Below are positions 21,801-32,399 of a stretch of 64,000 nucleotides of DNA, piece by piece. Source of the stretch: Anthonomus grandis grandis (Eukaryota; Arthropoda; Insecta; Coleoptera; Curculionidae). Made by a program: the position numbers and the translations under genes. Numbering within the stretch: position 1 is the stretch's first letter; each line of letters opens with the position of its first letter. The DNA is taken from assembly GCF_022605725.1 (NCBI RefSeq), contig NC_065558.1:4960001-5024000 (forward strand). The letters are read 5' to 3'. The notes beneath the pieces were generated by a model, which saw only the letters and a list, made by a program, of their open reading frames with translations, searched no databases and had not been told where the DNA came from.

Positions 21801-24237
21801 AACTAAGTATACCAGCGTCTTATTTGGGTCACCTAGATTACGAAAACACCGGGTTATAACAGGATCCGAGCAGAACTAAGGGAATGAGAGCACTTTGAAA
21901 ATCCTGAAAAAGTCGTTTTCGACGTCCGTTTTTGAGGCCAAAAATGGGCATCAAAAATGCCAAATCTTGGCTATCGTAAAAGCTACGACTTTGCGGATGG
22001 TCTCGTTGGGTTCAGAAGGACGAAACTAAGAGAAAGCCGTTGGAATTTTCTTAATAGCTCCCATAGAAGCCGAGATATCGACCTTCAAAGTCTGGAATTT
22101 TTCATTTTTTGGGTATACCCCCGTATCGAATTTTTTTACCAAAAATTGATTTTTTCGAAATCAAACTAAGTATACCAGCGTCTTATTTGGGTCACCTAGA
22201 TTACGAAAACACCGGGTTATAACAGGATCCGAGCAGAACTAAGGGAATGAGAGCACTTTGAAAATCCTGAAAAAGTCGTTTTCGACGTCCGTTTTTGAGG
22301 CCAAAAATGAGCATCAAAAATGCCAAATCTCGGCTATCGTAAAAGCTACGACTTTGCGGATGGTCTCGTTGGATTCAGAACGACGAAACTAAGACAAAAC
22401 CGTTGGAATTTTCTTAATAGCTCCCATAGAAGCCGAGATATCGACCTTCAAAGTTTGGAATTTTTCATTTTTCGGGTATACCCCCCCGTATCGAATTTTT
22501 TCACCAAAAATTGATTTTTTTTCGAAATCAAACTAAGTATACCAGCGTCTTATTTGGGTCACCTAGATTACGAAAACACCGGGTTATAACAGGATCCGAG
22601 CAGAACTAAGGGAATGAGAGCACTTTGAAAATCCTGAAAAAGTCGTTTTCGACGTCCGTTTTTGTTGCCAAAAAATGCGCATCAAAAATGCCAAATCTCG
22701 GCTTTCGTAAAAGCTACGACTTTGCGGATGGTCTCGTTGGATTCAGAAGGACGAAACTAAGACAAAACCGTTGGAATTTTCCCGATAGCTCACATAGAAG
22801 CCGATATATCGACCTTCAAAGTTTGGAATTTTTCATTTTTCGGGTATACCCCCCCGTATCGAATTTTTTCACCAAAAATTGATTTTTTTGAAATCAAACC
22901 AAGTATACCAGCGTCTTATTTGGATCACATAGATTACGAAAACACTGGGTTATAACAGGATCCGAGCAGAACTAAGGGAATGAGAGCACTTTGAAAATCC
23001 TGAAAAAGTCGTTTTCGACGTCCGTTTTTGAGGCCAAAAATGGGCATCAAAAATGCCGAATCTCGGCTATCATGAAAGCTACGACTTTGCGGATGGTCCC
23101 GTTGGATTCAGAAGGACGAAACTAAGACAAAACCGTTGGAAATTTCCCAATAGCTCCCATAGAAGCCGATATATCGACCTTCAAAGTTTGGAATTTTTCA
23201 TTTTTCGGGTATACCCCCCCGTATCGAATTTTTTCACCAAAAATTGATTTTTTTCGAAATCAAACTAAGTATACCAGCGTCTTATTTGGGTCACCTAGAT
23301 TACGAAAACACCGGGTTATAACAGGATCCGAGCAGAACTAAGAGAATGAGAGCACTTTGAAAATCCTGAAAAAGTCGTTTTCGACGTCCGTTTTTGAGGC
23401 CAAAAATGGGCATCAAAAATGCCATATCTCGGTTATCGTAAAAGCTACGACTTTGCGAATGGTCTCGTTGGATTCAGAACGACGAAACTAAGACAAAACC
23501 GTTGGAATTTTCTTAATAGCTCCCATAGAAGCCGAGATATCGACCTTCAAAGTTTGGAATTTTTCATTTATCGGGTATACCCCCCCGTATCGAATTTTTT
23601 CACCAAAAATTGATTTTTTTTGAAATCAAACTAAGTATACCAGCGTCTTATTTGGGTCACCTAGATTACGAAAACACCGGGTTATAACAAGATCCGAGCA
23701 GAACTAAGGGAATAAGAGCAATTTGAAAATCCTGAAAAAGTCGTTTTCGACGTCCGGTTTTGAGGCCAAAAATGGGCATCAAAAATGCCAAATCTCGGCG
23801 ATCGTGAAAGCTACGACTTTGCGGATTGTCTCGTTGGATTCAAAAGGACGAAACTAAGACAAAACCGTTGGAATTTTCCCGATAGCTCCCATAGAAGCCG
23901 AGATATCGACCTTCAAAGTTTGGAATTTTTCATTTTTAGGGTATACCCCCGTATCGAATTTTTTCACCAAAAATTGATTTTTTCGAAATCAAACTAAGTA
24001 TACCAGCGTCTTATTTGGGTCACCTAGATTACGAAAACACCGGGTTATAACAGGATCCGAGCAGAACTAAGGGAATGAGAGCACTTTGAAAATCCTGAAA
24101 AAGTCGTTTTCGACGTCCGTTTTTGAGGCCAAAAATGGGCATCAAAAATGCCAAATCTCGGCTATCGTAAAAGCTACGACTTTGCGGATGGTTTCATTGG
24201 ATTCAGAACGATGAAACTAAGACAAAACCGTTGGAAT
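18850..24237 (+). repeat. Satellite array, about 14.7 copies of a 366-bp monomer
   Basis: The monomer is anchored by an ATGC(C/T)AAATCT word at 19033, 19399, 19764, 20130, 20496, 20862, 21228, 21591, 21957, 22320, 22688, 23053, 23419, 23785 and 24148, giving spacings of 363-368 bp. Copies are highly similar, differing by a few bases each. The first copies fade into a reverse-transcriptase relic, and the last is cut mid-monomer at 24237. Each monomer contains the inverted pair ATCTCGGCT-N8-AGCTA (in some copies TTGGCT). Fourteen of the fifteen copies keep an open frame of 64-85 codons, the exception being the copy at 19764. It is a typical homogenised satellite; I do not recognise it as a named family. 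Confidence 0.95.
21228..22685 (+). repeat. Two tandem copies of a 729-bp satellite dimer
   Basis: The monomers at 21228 and 21957 share private variants: TTCAGAAGGACG, AGAGAAAGCC, CAAAGTCTGG and a shortened C-run that makes them 363 bp. The monomers at 21591 and 22320 share the standard form. The block 21228-21956 is therefore repeated almost exactly as 21957-22685, which is higher-order repeat structure inside the array. Confidence 0.85.
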
Positions 24238-25149
24238 CCCTTTTCTTGCTGTTTCTTAGATTTGAAATTTTGACCCTAACTTTATTCAAAATAGTTCAAA
24301 AATGGTATTTGTGTGTGAATTTAAAAGGTAGTTATCAAGATTCTTTAGTGGCTGGGATATATTTGACAATTTCTTCAGAAATATGAATAAAAAAGTTACC
24401 AAATATCTGTGTATTGAGTCTGTCATTATTGGCTTTTGGATATTCACCATTTTTTTATAAATGGGCATGGATATTTTACGAATGATTAAAAACATACCAA
24501 AAAAATACTACGACGTAAACATATTTAAAAATTAGAAGCTTTTCTAGTTAATAATAATACGTACGATTCTTACAACAAAATGAATTATATTTACAAAACC
24601 TAAGATTATTATAATAAGTGTTTTGTCCAATGGTCCCTACCGCCAAGTATTTTGGATGCCATCTTCATCATTTTTTTACTCCTGCACTAAACCGCCATTT
24701 TGTAACTAGAAACTGTCATTTTTATGTCAAAATTGTGACAGCAGAGGAAACAAAGCAAGTGACTTTTTAGGCATGGCATACGTAGAGTTAAACTCAAGCA
24801 TGCGCACAAATATTTTAAATGTTTCATATATTATTCATTTAGATTATTATTAGTTTTAATTTGCAATTAAAAACTTAGTAAATTAGATTTTTGATGTCCC
24901 ATTAAAGCAGTTCAAAATAACAAATTGGTTTTTTGTTCACACAAAATAGATAAGTAGAATAAAATAATGATTAAATCTATTTTTTTCTTGCTGGTTATTA
25001 TTTTGAAGGCGATAGTGATGATCAAATCAATATGCATCCAATTGCTTAACTATTTTCCAGATTAAAAATGTATTAAAAAGTTAAAAGAGTGTTGAAGTAC
25101 ACTCTTAATAATTGTGACTCTGCAGATCCAATTAAAAAATTAAAAACAT
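24238..25149. other. AT-rich stretch, nothing recognised
   Basis: I see no gene, terminal repeat or tandem structure beyond the broken satellite edge. Confidence 0.4.
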
Positions 25150-25640
25150 AAAAATCCGATCCTGTATTTAAAAATGGCATCAAATCGCCCTCGGGGTCCG
25201 CACAGGTGTGAAAGGTCTCTCTTCTTATTCTCGCCTTCTTCTTCTTCTTTTACTGCGTCGATCGGTCTCATCAAACCGAATTACAGGGCATCATACCTTA
25301 TCAAAAGATTAAATTGGGAACACAATGATGCATTTTTATTGGCTGTAAACAATTTCTGAAGCGCTTATAAAAAGTGGTTTACGAGGAGTTCGCCTCCTAA
25401 GTTGGCAGTTTTCCGTAAATAAAGGGCCCCATTATGCCCCGATTCAAAGTATGTACAGTTTGGCAAATCGAGTTGCTCGCATGATAAATTTAATGCGATA
25501 AACTCGGCGGGAAAAGTGGAAACAGACGTAACCGCAAATAAAGCAAATCTAAGCGGGTCATTTAACACCCTCTAGCTCCCACACACGGGGGCTGACTTTT
25601 ATTTTGGGTATGCCGCGTTTCGTTTTGGAAATGGCCAATA
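25150..25640. promoter_or_regulatory. GC-richer island, candidate conserved noncoding DNA
   Basis: About 490 bp stand out strongly from AT-rich flanks. AGGTGTGA (25204-25211) is a T-box half-site, and several TTTATTGG, ATAAA and TAAT homeodomain-type words follow. Short open frames on each strand (61 and 67 codons) show no domain. Regulatory function is inferred; an unrecognised exon is possible. Confidence 0.3.
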
Positions 25641-26154
25641 AATCTGGGAAATTGGACGATTTTTTTTTTGCTAGCGTAGAGGTAATGATTTGTAACCGTA
25701 TTTAAATTCGAAATTATTACGTAACTTTTTAGAATATTTATACGAAAATTGCCAGTCTCTAGAATATCTTTGCACTTATTGTTTTCTTCTTAGAAGTTTT
25801 TTTTTAAATTATTTCTTTATGAATGCCAAAATACATTCTTAAATCTCATATTTCCTTCTTTTTTTTTTTGGGTTTAAAAAATATAAACATTTTGCCTCTA
25901 TGAACTTTTGATTTTTGCAATTCAATTTCCTTAAGAAAAAATCGCTGGACCATTGATTTTGGAAAAAAAACCTAAGAAAAACGTCAAATAAAACTTGAAT
26001 TTAAAATGGAATCAAGACTTTAATGACATGCCTGGAAAACAAAAAAAATATTTGAAATTTTAAAAATGAAATTAGAAAATAACTAATAAAGTATAGAACA
26101 AAAGAAATATGACTTTAAATACCTGGAAGAAATTTGGTCATGTCGACATAATAA

Positions 26155-27880
26155 TAATAATATTACAGAAGTGGTTGATATGCTGATTGGGGCTGGATTT
26201 TTTTGGAAACTCGTGCGAGATGGGCAAATATCGTTGGGCAATGGTATGGCATGCCTCCAAAATACATGTTTGGGTTGGATTATTTCTGGAGACTTCCAAA
26301 ATAATATATCTGGTGGGAAAAATTCTAAAACTATTTGTAATTTTGCAATGGATTTGGATGTGCAACATCAGTTGCAAAAGTTTTGGCAATGGGAGGAACC
26401 AGGATTGACAAAAAATGAGAATTTGTCTTCTGAGGAGGTAATGTGTGAACATTTGTTTGTTTCTACAACTTCTCGTGGTGAGCATGGTCGATTTGTGGTG
26501 ACTATTCCTTTGAAAGATTCTATAGATAAACTTGGATATTCAAAACAGATGGCTTTGCAAAGATTATTTTCCTTAGAAAGAAGGTTTCAAAAAAGTGAGT
26601 CGTTGCGTAAGCAATATGGCGAATATATGGCCGAATATGAAAGAGTGGGCCACATGACTAAGACTAGTGATTTTCAGGAGGATGAGGTGTCTTTCTTCCT
26701 TCCACATCATGGAGTGATTAAAGAGGACAGTTCTACCACAAAATTAAAAGTTGTGTATGATGGGTCGGCACAGTCAAGCAGTGGCGTCTCCATTAATGAC
26801 TTACAATACGTTAGACCTAAAATTCAGGATAATTTGTTGTCGATTCTGTTACGATTTGGGCAAAACAAGGTGGCAAGGTGGCAAAACAACATCTAGCCCT
26901 TTTTTAGCCGTCAGGTGTCTAAAGCAGGTTGCAATGGACTGCCAGGCGAGTCATCCGAATGCTTCTAGAATGATTAATGCTGATTTTTACGTGTACGATA
27001 TCATTTCTGGTTCGTCATCTCTAGAGGAGGCAATAGAGGTGTGCAAAGAGTTTTGCTCCAATAACAAGGTTTTTTTGAGTCAGATGGGTCCAGATAATCC
27101 AGATATAGAAGGGCATAATGTTTTGTTGGATCTAGGTGAAGGTGGAAAAACCAAAACAGTAGGAATATTTTGGAACTATTCTTTCGACATTGTTACGTAT
27201 AAAATTGGGTCTTCGTTGAATTTTGTTTGAAAGTAAAAGAAAAATACTCTCTGACGTCGCTCAGATATTTGACCCGTTGGGTTTGCTAAGTGCCAGTATC
27301 ACAATTCCTAAAATCATCTTACAGAAACTGTGGTTGCTTAAATTGTCGTGGGATGATGAAATTCCAATAGAGTTAAGGAATGAGTGGTTAAGGTTTAAAA
27401 GTGAAATGTTGGAATTTAATAGTCTTTTAATTCCCAGATTTGTGTCATGTGAAAATCCAAAAAGGATGGAATTGCATGGGTACTCTGATGCAAGTCAAAA
27501 TGCATTTGGGGCTTGCGTCTATATCAGAATCGTTGACAGTTTAGGTTGTTTGCAGGTTAAATTGCTATGTGCTTAAAGTAGAGTGGCACCAATAAAGGCT
27601 GTAACTATACCAAAATTGGAACTGTCAGTTGCATTATTACTCTCAAAACTGGTTCAAGAAGTTTTAGAATCAAAGGTGCTACATTTTCATAAAATGATTT
27701 TATGGTGTGATTCAACTGTGGTGTTAAGTTGGATTAGGTCGGCGGCAAATCAGTTTAATCAGTTCGGATCAAATCGAGTGGCTCAGATACACACTTTGGT
27801 AGATTGTGACAAATGGCGATATGTAAAATCTGAAGATAACCCAGCTGATCTGGTGTTCAGGGGTACTGGTGTCCTGGTGT
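26155..27880 (+). pseudogene. BEL/Pao LTR retrotransposon pol relic
   Basis: In order, the plus strand shows the end of the aspartic protease region (DMLIGAGFFW, GWIISG), the BEL/Pao reverse transcriptase start (a KVVYDGSAQSSSGVSIND motif) and, after a deletion near 26880, the RT core with FLAVRCLKQ. The active site there reads YVYD where YVDD is expected. After a frameshift near 27225 come the Peptidase-A17/RNase-H-type region (AQIFDPLGLLS, GYSDASQNAFGA, PKLELSVALLL) and an NPADL motif at the end. The 5' gag, the integrase and both LTRs are absent. The central deletion, two frameshifts, an in-frame stop near 27575 and the lost catalytic Asp make it non-functional. Confidence 0.85.
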
Positions 27881-28112
27881 CCAATAATATATATAATAAA
27901 TATATAATAAAAAATACCTTCAAATAGTAGAAAAAAATTAAAAGGAGTTAAAATGCTTGAATAAAATTAAAAATTATTCTAAATGTCTTGTTTAAACTCT
28001 TTCCCAAAATTAAAAGAGGTCGTCCATATTCTCAAAGAGACCTTGTTACAAATGCATCAAAAGGCAACAACACGAAGGCTCGATTTCAAAAATTTTATTT
28101 CATTAGTCAAAG

Positions 28113-28150
28113 TGGTGACACATGTTTCGCTCCTCAGCATCATCAGACCT
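28113..28150 (-). ncRNA. Hammerhead-ribozyme-like motif, left arm
   Basis: Read on the minus strand: AGGU, core CUGAUGA, an extra U, a short GCU/AGC stem, GAAA, a three-pair ACA/UGU stem with a 2-base loop, the cleavage triplet GUC, and ACC pairing back to GGU. All conserved core positions of a hammerhead are present. The extra U after CUGAUGA and the very short stems are the weak points; a single copy may need dimerisation to cleave. Confidence 0.5.
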
Positions 28151-28539
28151 TAAAAATAATGTAAACAAAACGAAATAAAATTACAAAAAGACCTTAAAGT
28201 AAAGCGTAAAATAAACTTTAAAAAGGTTAAAACACGACCGACTGGGTAAATTATACAGACACATACACTGAACGGTAAACTAATTTAAAAAAAAATTGAC
28301 GCCACAAATATATAAAAAAAATAACATAGAACTTGAATACAAGAAAAATAATAAAATTTCTTTAGATTCCGTTTTACTTTTTTATTATTTTTCTTGTATT
28401 TGAGTTCTATGTTGTTTTTTTATATATTTGTGGGGACAGTTTTTTTTTTGTGTTTGTATAATTGACCCCTCGGTGTTTTAACCTTTTTAAGGAATATTTT
28501 ACGCTTTACTTTAAGCTCGTTTTGTTTACATTATTTTTT

Positions 28540-28578
28540 AGGTCTGATGATGCCCTTAGGAGTGAAACAGGTGTCACC
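28540..28578 (+). ncRNA. Hammerhead-ribozyme-like motif, right arm
   Basis: The plus strand has AGGU, CUGAUGA (28544-28550), a degraded stem II, GAAAC (28564-28568), the same three-pair stem III and GUC before ACC. Stem II is weaker than in the left arm, so the left arm is the better ribozyme candidate. The two motifs point outward from the palindrome. Confidence 0.5.
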
Positions 28579-28639
28579 ACTTTGACTAATGAAATAAAAT
28601 TTTTGAGACCGAAACTTTGTGTTGTCGTCTTTTAATTTC

Positions 28640-29040
28640 TTTTCCAAAAATTGCAAAAAGAGTTTAGTACTTCGAAATAAAAAAAAATTATGAAAAAAAT
28701 AAAATTTAAATAAATAAATAACTAAAGAAAAACCGAAAGTGTAATTCAAAAAAAAGGATGCTTATAAGAATTATGAAATATTCAAAAAAACTAAAAACGT
28801 CAATAATTTTGAGACAAAAAATTAAATAAAAACATTTTTTTAAAATTTTTTGTCTCAAAACTCAACAATAAAACAAAAATTAAATAAATAAAAAAATAAA
28901 AAATAATTATTCAAGAAGGACTTTAATAATTTCTTTTAAAAACTTTATTAGGGAAGTAGCATGCATTAATGTGTGTATAATTTGTATTCTTTGATATATA
29001 TTGGCGAGTGAAACCTAAATGGACAGGGGTGTTTCTGATA
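28640..29040. other. AT-rich stretch, nothing recognised
   Basis: The sequence is A/T-rich, with a small inverted word pair (TTTTGAGACAAAAAATT near 28808 and its complement near 28845). No gene is seen. Confidence 0.4.
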
Positions 29041-29044
29041 ATGG

Positions 29045-29765
29045 AGAGTATAGTAATTCTAATTTGCGGGATCAGGTCATGATTTGCTGTTGATCATATA
29101 CATATGTTCAATCAACATAGGGTTCGATAAATTCATAAATTACTTATCTGATTTTGATATACTTGGGATTTCAGAGACATGCCTTACTTCACAGGATGAT
29201 ACATTGCTTTTTAATATTCCCGATAAAAAGATCGAAACAGTCGTGGAAAACGGCTTGGTATTTACACAAAAAAATATATAAAATAAACATTATTAGCATT
29301 GAAAACACCATAGAAGATTTTGAATATTTTACATTTAAACAATAAAAATATACTTGTTACAAGCTTCTATGAACGTCCTACAAGTAATGCATCCAACTTT
29401 CTTGATTTTTGTATTTTCAAATAAACTCAAGTCAGGAACTTATTGGATTGTTGGAAACTTTCGAACTTTAACAAAAAATAAGAAATCCTTCAAGAATGAA
29501 CCCTGCTTCAAAAACAGCTACTCAATTAATAATTATTAATAAAAATATTGAGAATATTATTGATCATAATTTAATATATATAAATTTAAATATGCCTTAA
29601 TGCCAACCATATATTAAAACTATAAAATATCGCGATTATGACAATACTGATACCTTAGCATTAAAAAATGAAGCTCAGCAACTGCAATAACATTAACGAA
29701 ATAACGTGCTTAGCCCTTGTGGACTTTAGTAAAGCTTTTGATACCATAGATTATAAATTACTACT
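29045..29765 (+). pseudogene. Non-LTR retrotransposon relic: endonuclease and RT palm
   Basis: The plus strand reads SINIGFDKFINYLSDFDILG followed by ISETCL, the N-terminus of an AP-endonuclease (LKITETWL type), at 29108-29200. Near 29350-29420 is an SFYERPTSNASNFLDF segment, which corresponds to the YRPP motif. After a large deletion, LALVDFSKAFDTIDYKLLL (29705-29765) is the RT palm. Frameshifts separate the blocks. It is truncated by the dispersed repeat that begins near 29766. Confidence 0.65.
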
Positions 29766-29915
29766 ATGCTATATTTCAAATAGGTAGAGAGTATGAAAAT
29801 GTAAATTTCTGAGACTTTTGTGGTCAGCCATAAGCGTAGGTAAACTGAGTACCTAGTTAATGCAAAAAGTAAAAAAAAGGGTAAGATTCGAACGCTATAA
29901 GAAGTATTATCAAAA
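29766..29915 (+). repeat. Dispersed repeat, copy 1 (partner at 46985-47125)
   Basis: Both copies start with CTATATTTCAAATAGGTAGA or a close variant. They share AATGTAAATTTCTGAGA, TTTTGTGGTCA, GCGTAGGTAA and TACCTAG in the same order, then a GGTARGATTYRAAC word. That last word resembles a Pol III B box, so a SINE is possible, but I see no convincing A box. Confidence 0.7.
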
Positions 29916-29999
29916 GCTAGAGTTGTACACAAAGTTACATTAACTTGGCCAAAGTCTTCAGAAAGTTTCAGGTTCAGAAGACATTACGAAAAAAAAAAC

Positions 30000-30345
30000 A
30001 CAAAACGCGCCTGAAAAAACTTATGATTAATAATTACAACCCTACAAAGACGCGACAACTAGGTAACTCCTTAATTTATCTGACCGGGGTTGAGACCAGT
30101 ATGAACCATATTTTTCCCTGAACCCTTCAAATGTTAATGAAATTATTTTGATTTGATTTGATTTCACACATATATAAGCCTTGCATATTACCCATTATTT
30201 GAATTTAACCACCAACACTTTTAATAATCGTCATCTTCAACCTCCAGTAACCATTATTCAAATATTTCTTACAACATTATTGGACCAGTGATCAGTTATA
30301 GACTGCTTCTTCTTCTTCTTATTCTTCTTCTTCTTGTTCATCATC
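30000..30345 (+). repeat. Probable non-LTR 3' tail and CTT microsatellite
   Basis: The stretch 30030-30165 ends in a (TTTGA)n-like tail (30145-30162), as at 3' ends of many insect non-LTR elements. It is followed by an imperfect CTT repeat at 30303-30345. No coding part adjoins it directly. Confidence 0.35.
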
Positions 30346-30399
30346 CTCCTTCCCAATGATCTCACATACACACTGAGGAGGTCATTATAAAGTCAAAGT

Positions 30400-30720
30400 A
30401 GCGGCGGTTGTTGTGGTGTCGGCGATGTAACCATGATTAAGGTGGTGGCTGGCCGTCGTACTGGCCCGGCTAATTGCTGTTTACCGAACCCATTCGCGCT
30501 TTTGATCTGCTCGAATCAGTCCGCTCGTCTGTGATTAGAGTTTCGAGCCGATATACGCGCGGCGATGCCGGTGCACCAACCGGCTACCAATTGAGGGACA
30601 ATTACCCGAACCGATCGCAAATAATCGCGATTTGGTGGTGGGTTCTTCTTGTATTGTTGTTCTTCTGACATTCCTTTATCGAATAACCGTCAGCCTTGTT
30701 TGGAAACATGATTTCTACTC
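30400..30720. promoter_or_regulatory. GC-richer island, candidate conserved noncoding DNA
   Basis: GC content is high against the flanks. The single 64-codon frame has no domain. TAAT- and GATTA-type words occur (for example near 30430 and 30470). The role is inferred only. Confidence 0.25.
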
Positions 30721-30814
30721 GTTCTTTGTGCGTAGAGAAAAGGACGTGCATGGCTATATCTGGAGCGACCCATTAATTGAATACATTGTACAGTTACAAT
30801 AAATTGATAAAAAT

Positions 30815-31240
30815 AATTTGCTCTCGGAATCGTAGTCAGGATTTCGTCGTGGTTTTAGTACTGCCTCAGCTCTTCTTGGAGTCTTGGACGATATTATTGA
30901 TGCTTACGATAAAGGCGACACACCAGCTTTAGCTTTGTTAGATTTCAGCAAGGCCTTCGACACTTCGACACTTCGAAACAGAATCCTTTATAATTATTTG
31001 GGCTGTGATCTAAACGAACTATTTGACAGAAATCGGGATATTAGACTTCGCGGTCACACTTTGAAATTAAAAAAACAGATGTATAAAACAAAAACACATC
31101 AAATGTTTTTGCCTAATAGAGTGTTTGATGTTTGGAATTCGTTACCCGTAGATGTCACAACTGCTCGTTCTGTAATCTGTTTTAAGAATCGTCTGGACAA
31201 ATTGTACATGTTTAGTATTTAAATTTGGAAGCTGACATTT
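30815..31240 (+). pseudogene. Non-LTR RT relic with a large internal deletion
   Basis: The N-terminal part reads SGFRRGFSTASALLGVLDDI, and LALLDFSKAFDTST follows (30835-30975), a typical RT start and palm. It is fused directly, in frame, to the C-terminal tail: RNRDIRLRGHTLKLKKQMYK, then an FFPNRVFDVWNSLP-like segment and ICFKNRLDKL (31025-31220). About 300 residues, including the catalytic ADD and thumb, are missing. The 112-codon open frame is thus an accidental fusion. The R-R-H-L-L...W-N-LP tail is characteristic of CR1/Jockey ORF2. Confidence 0.75.
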
Positions 31241-31329
31241 GAAGATTTATTAAAATATATTGCAATGCCCACTTAGTTCATAAAGCTATACAGAATATAA
31301 ATTCTTGGCTTTAATCTAATAAAATAATA

Positions 31330-31820
31330 ATAAATTGAATGATGATGAGATTCTTATATTAACAACATCAAGTCAAGATTTAATCGCCAAGCTAAAGGAG
31401 CGCAGTGAGTTAGAGAAGACACTAGAGGATAAAATTGACCAACTAAATAGTCAAAGTTTGATAATCTTTTAGAGCAAATTACCATCCTAGAGAAAAACAT
31501 AAATAATTTACAATCAGAGATACTTAAAAAAACAACTCAACTTACAATCTAAAAATTAGCAAGATTGAAGTAATGCAAAAGTCAAATTTTGTTTTAAATG
31601 AGAAAACTTGTACTGTTACCGAATAAGAGCAGAGAGTGAAACAAGTAGTCTCTCAAACAAATCAGGATTAAATTGCAAATCTGAAGAGTTAGACATTGCG
31701 ATTAGAGAAGCACCTAACTTTATACTGCAATAAAATGACAAGAAGAGTCTTGTTAGTTTATCAAACAATCTATTGAGGAGATCATGATCGTATAAAGTTG
31801 ATCTAATCATATGAGATATT
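31330..31820 (+). pseudogene. Possible ORF1 coiled-coil relic of a non-LTR element
   Basis: Plus-strand frames give LIAKLKERSELEKTLEDKID followed by QLNSQ, and further Lys/Glu/Leu-rich heptad stretches with stops between them. Coiled coils of this type are found in ORF1 of Jockey/CR1 elements, several of which lie nearby. Composition alone could mislead, so confidence is moderate. Confidence 0.35.
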
Positions 31821-32399
31821 TAAAAAAAAATTTCGTCGAATAAATTTAATGGAAAAATAGCATAAACTTTCTTGAAGTCTTGAAAGTTTACTTGGATCTA
31901 GTGATGTGATGGCATAATTAAAACATATATTATTCAGTATAAATAAAGGCCTAAATATGTCCAGGCGATTTATAACTACTATAAGTAGAATGAAATTTGG
32001 ATATGACTTTGCTACAATTGAACTTTGACCATGCAGAATGTCCTTTGTGAAGCAAATAAAAATGTTTTATGCCACAACTCTTTAAAAGATGGCCGAGTGT
32101 TCAGAGATTTAAGCACTTGGTCTTAAGATATTTTCCTTTGAGTTATTAAGGTTTATTTCTTCACTTTTTTACTTTACTTTTTTAAACGTTTTTTTTAGCT
32201 ATATGCTTATTTACATAAATAAAAACTGAAAATGGGCAGAAAAATAAAATAAATTCAGCAGATAAGAAGAATTAAATGTGAGTTCATCTTCATAGGACTT
32301 AGTTTACTATATCAATTTTTTCTATTTTTTAGTGACTGAAAAAAAGTATAATTACTCCAAATATTTGTCGTATGTTAAATAAAAAAATAAACTACTAAA

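Larger units (their letters stand above)
28059..28634. mobile_element. Foldback element, arms of about 290 bp, Penelope-like ends
   Basis: The left arm (28059-28350) and right arm (28370-28634) are imperfect reverse complements around a loop of about 20 bp. Both outer parts contain a hammerhead-like core (see the two ncRNA entries). Hammerhead motifs of this compact kind are known from Penelope-like retroelements, whose insertions often carry partial copies in inverted order. No Penelope coding sequence is present, so the family assignment is inferred from the ribozyme-like motif and inverted arrangement. Confidence 0.7.

Noticed and set aside
19033..24000. Family of tandem protein-coding genes in the satellite
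   Set aside because: The frame has no domain, no promoter of its own, and is expected to survive in a low-divergence array. Kept only as a low-interest finding.
18850..24237. CRISPR-like regular repeats
   Set aside because: The monomers are 366 bp and directly adjacent with no unique spacers, in eukaryotic DNA. It is a satellite.
18850..24237. CENP-B box in the satellite (CCGTTGGAA word)
   Set aside because: Only the CGTTGGAA centre matches. The essential TTCG and CGGG positions of the box are not present.
26138..26485. 115-codon minus-strand frame
   Set aside because: It is a shadow of the BEL/Pao pol relic on the plus strand.
29788..29915. tRNA gene from the GATTCGAAC word
   Set aside because: No A box at proper distance and no cloverleaf can be drawn. 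Mentioned only as a possible SINE B box.
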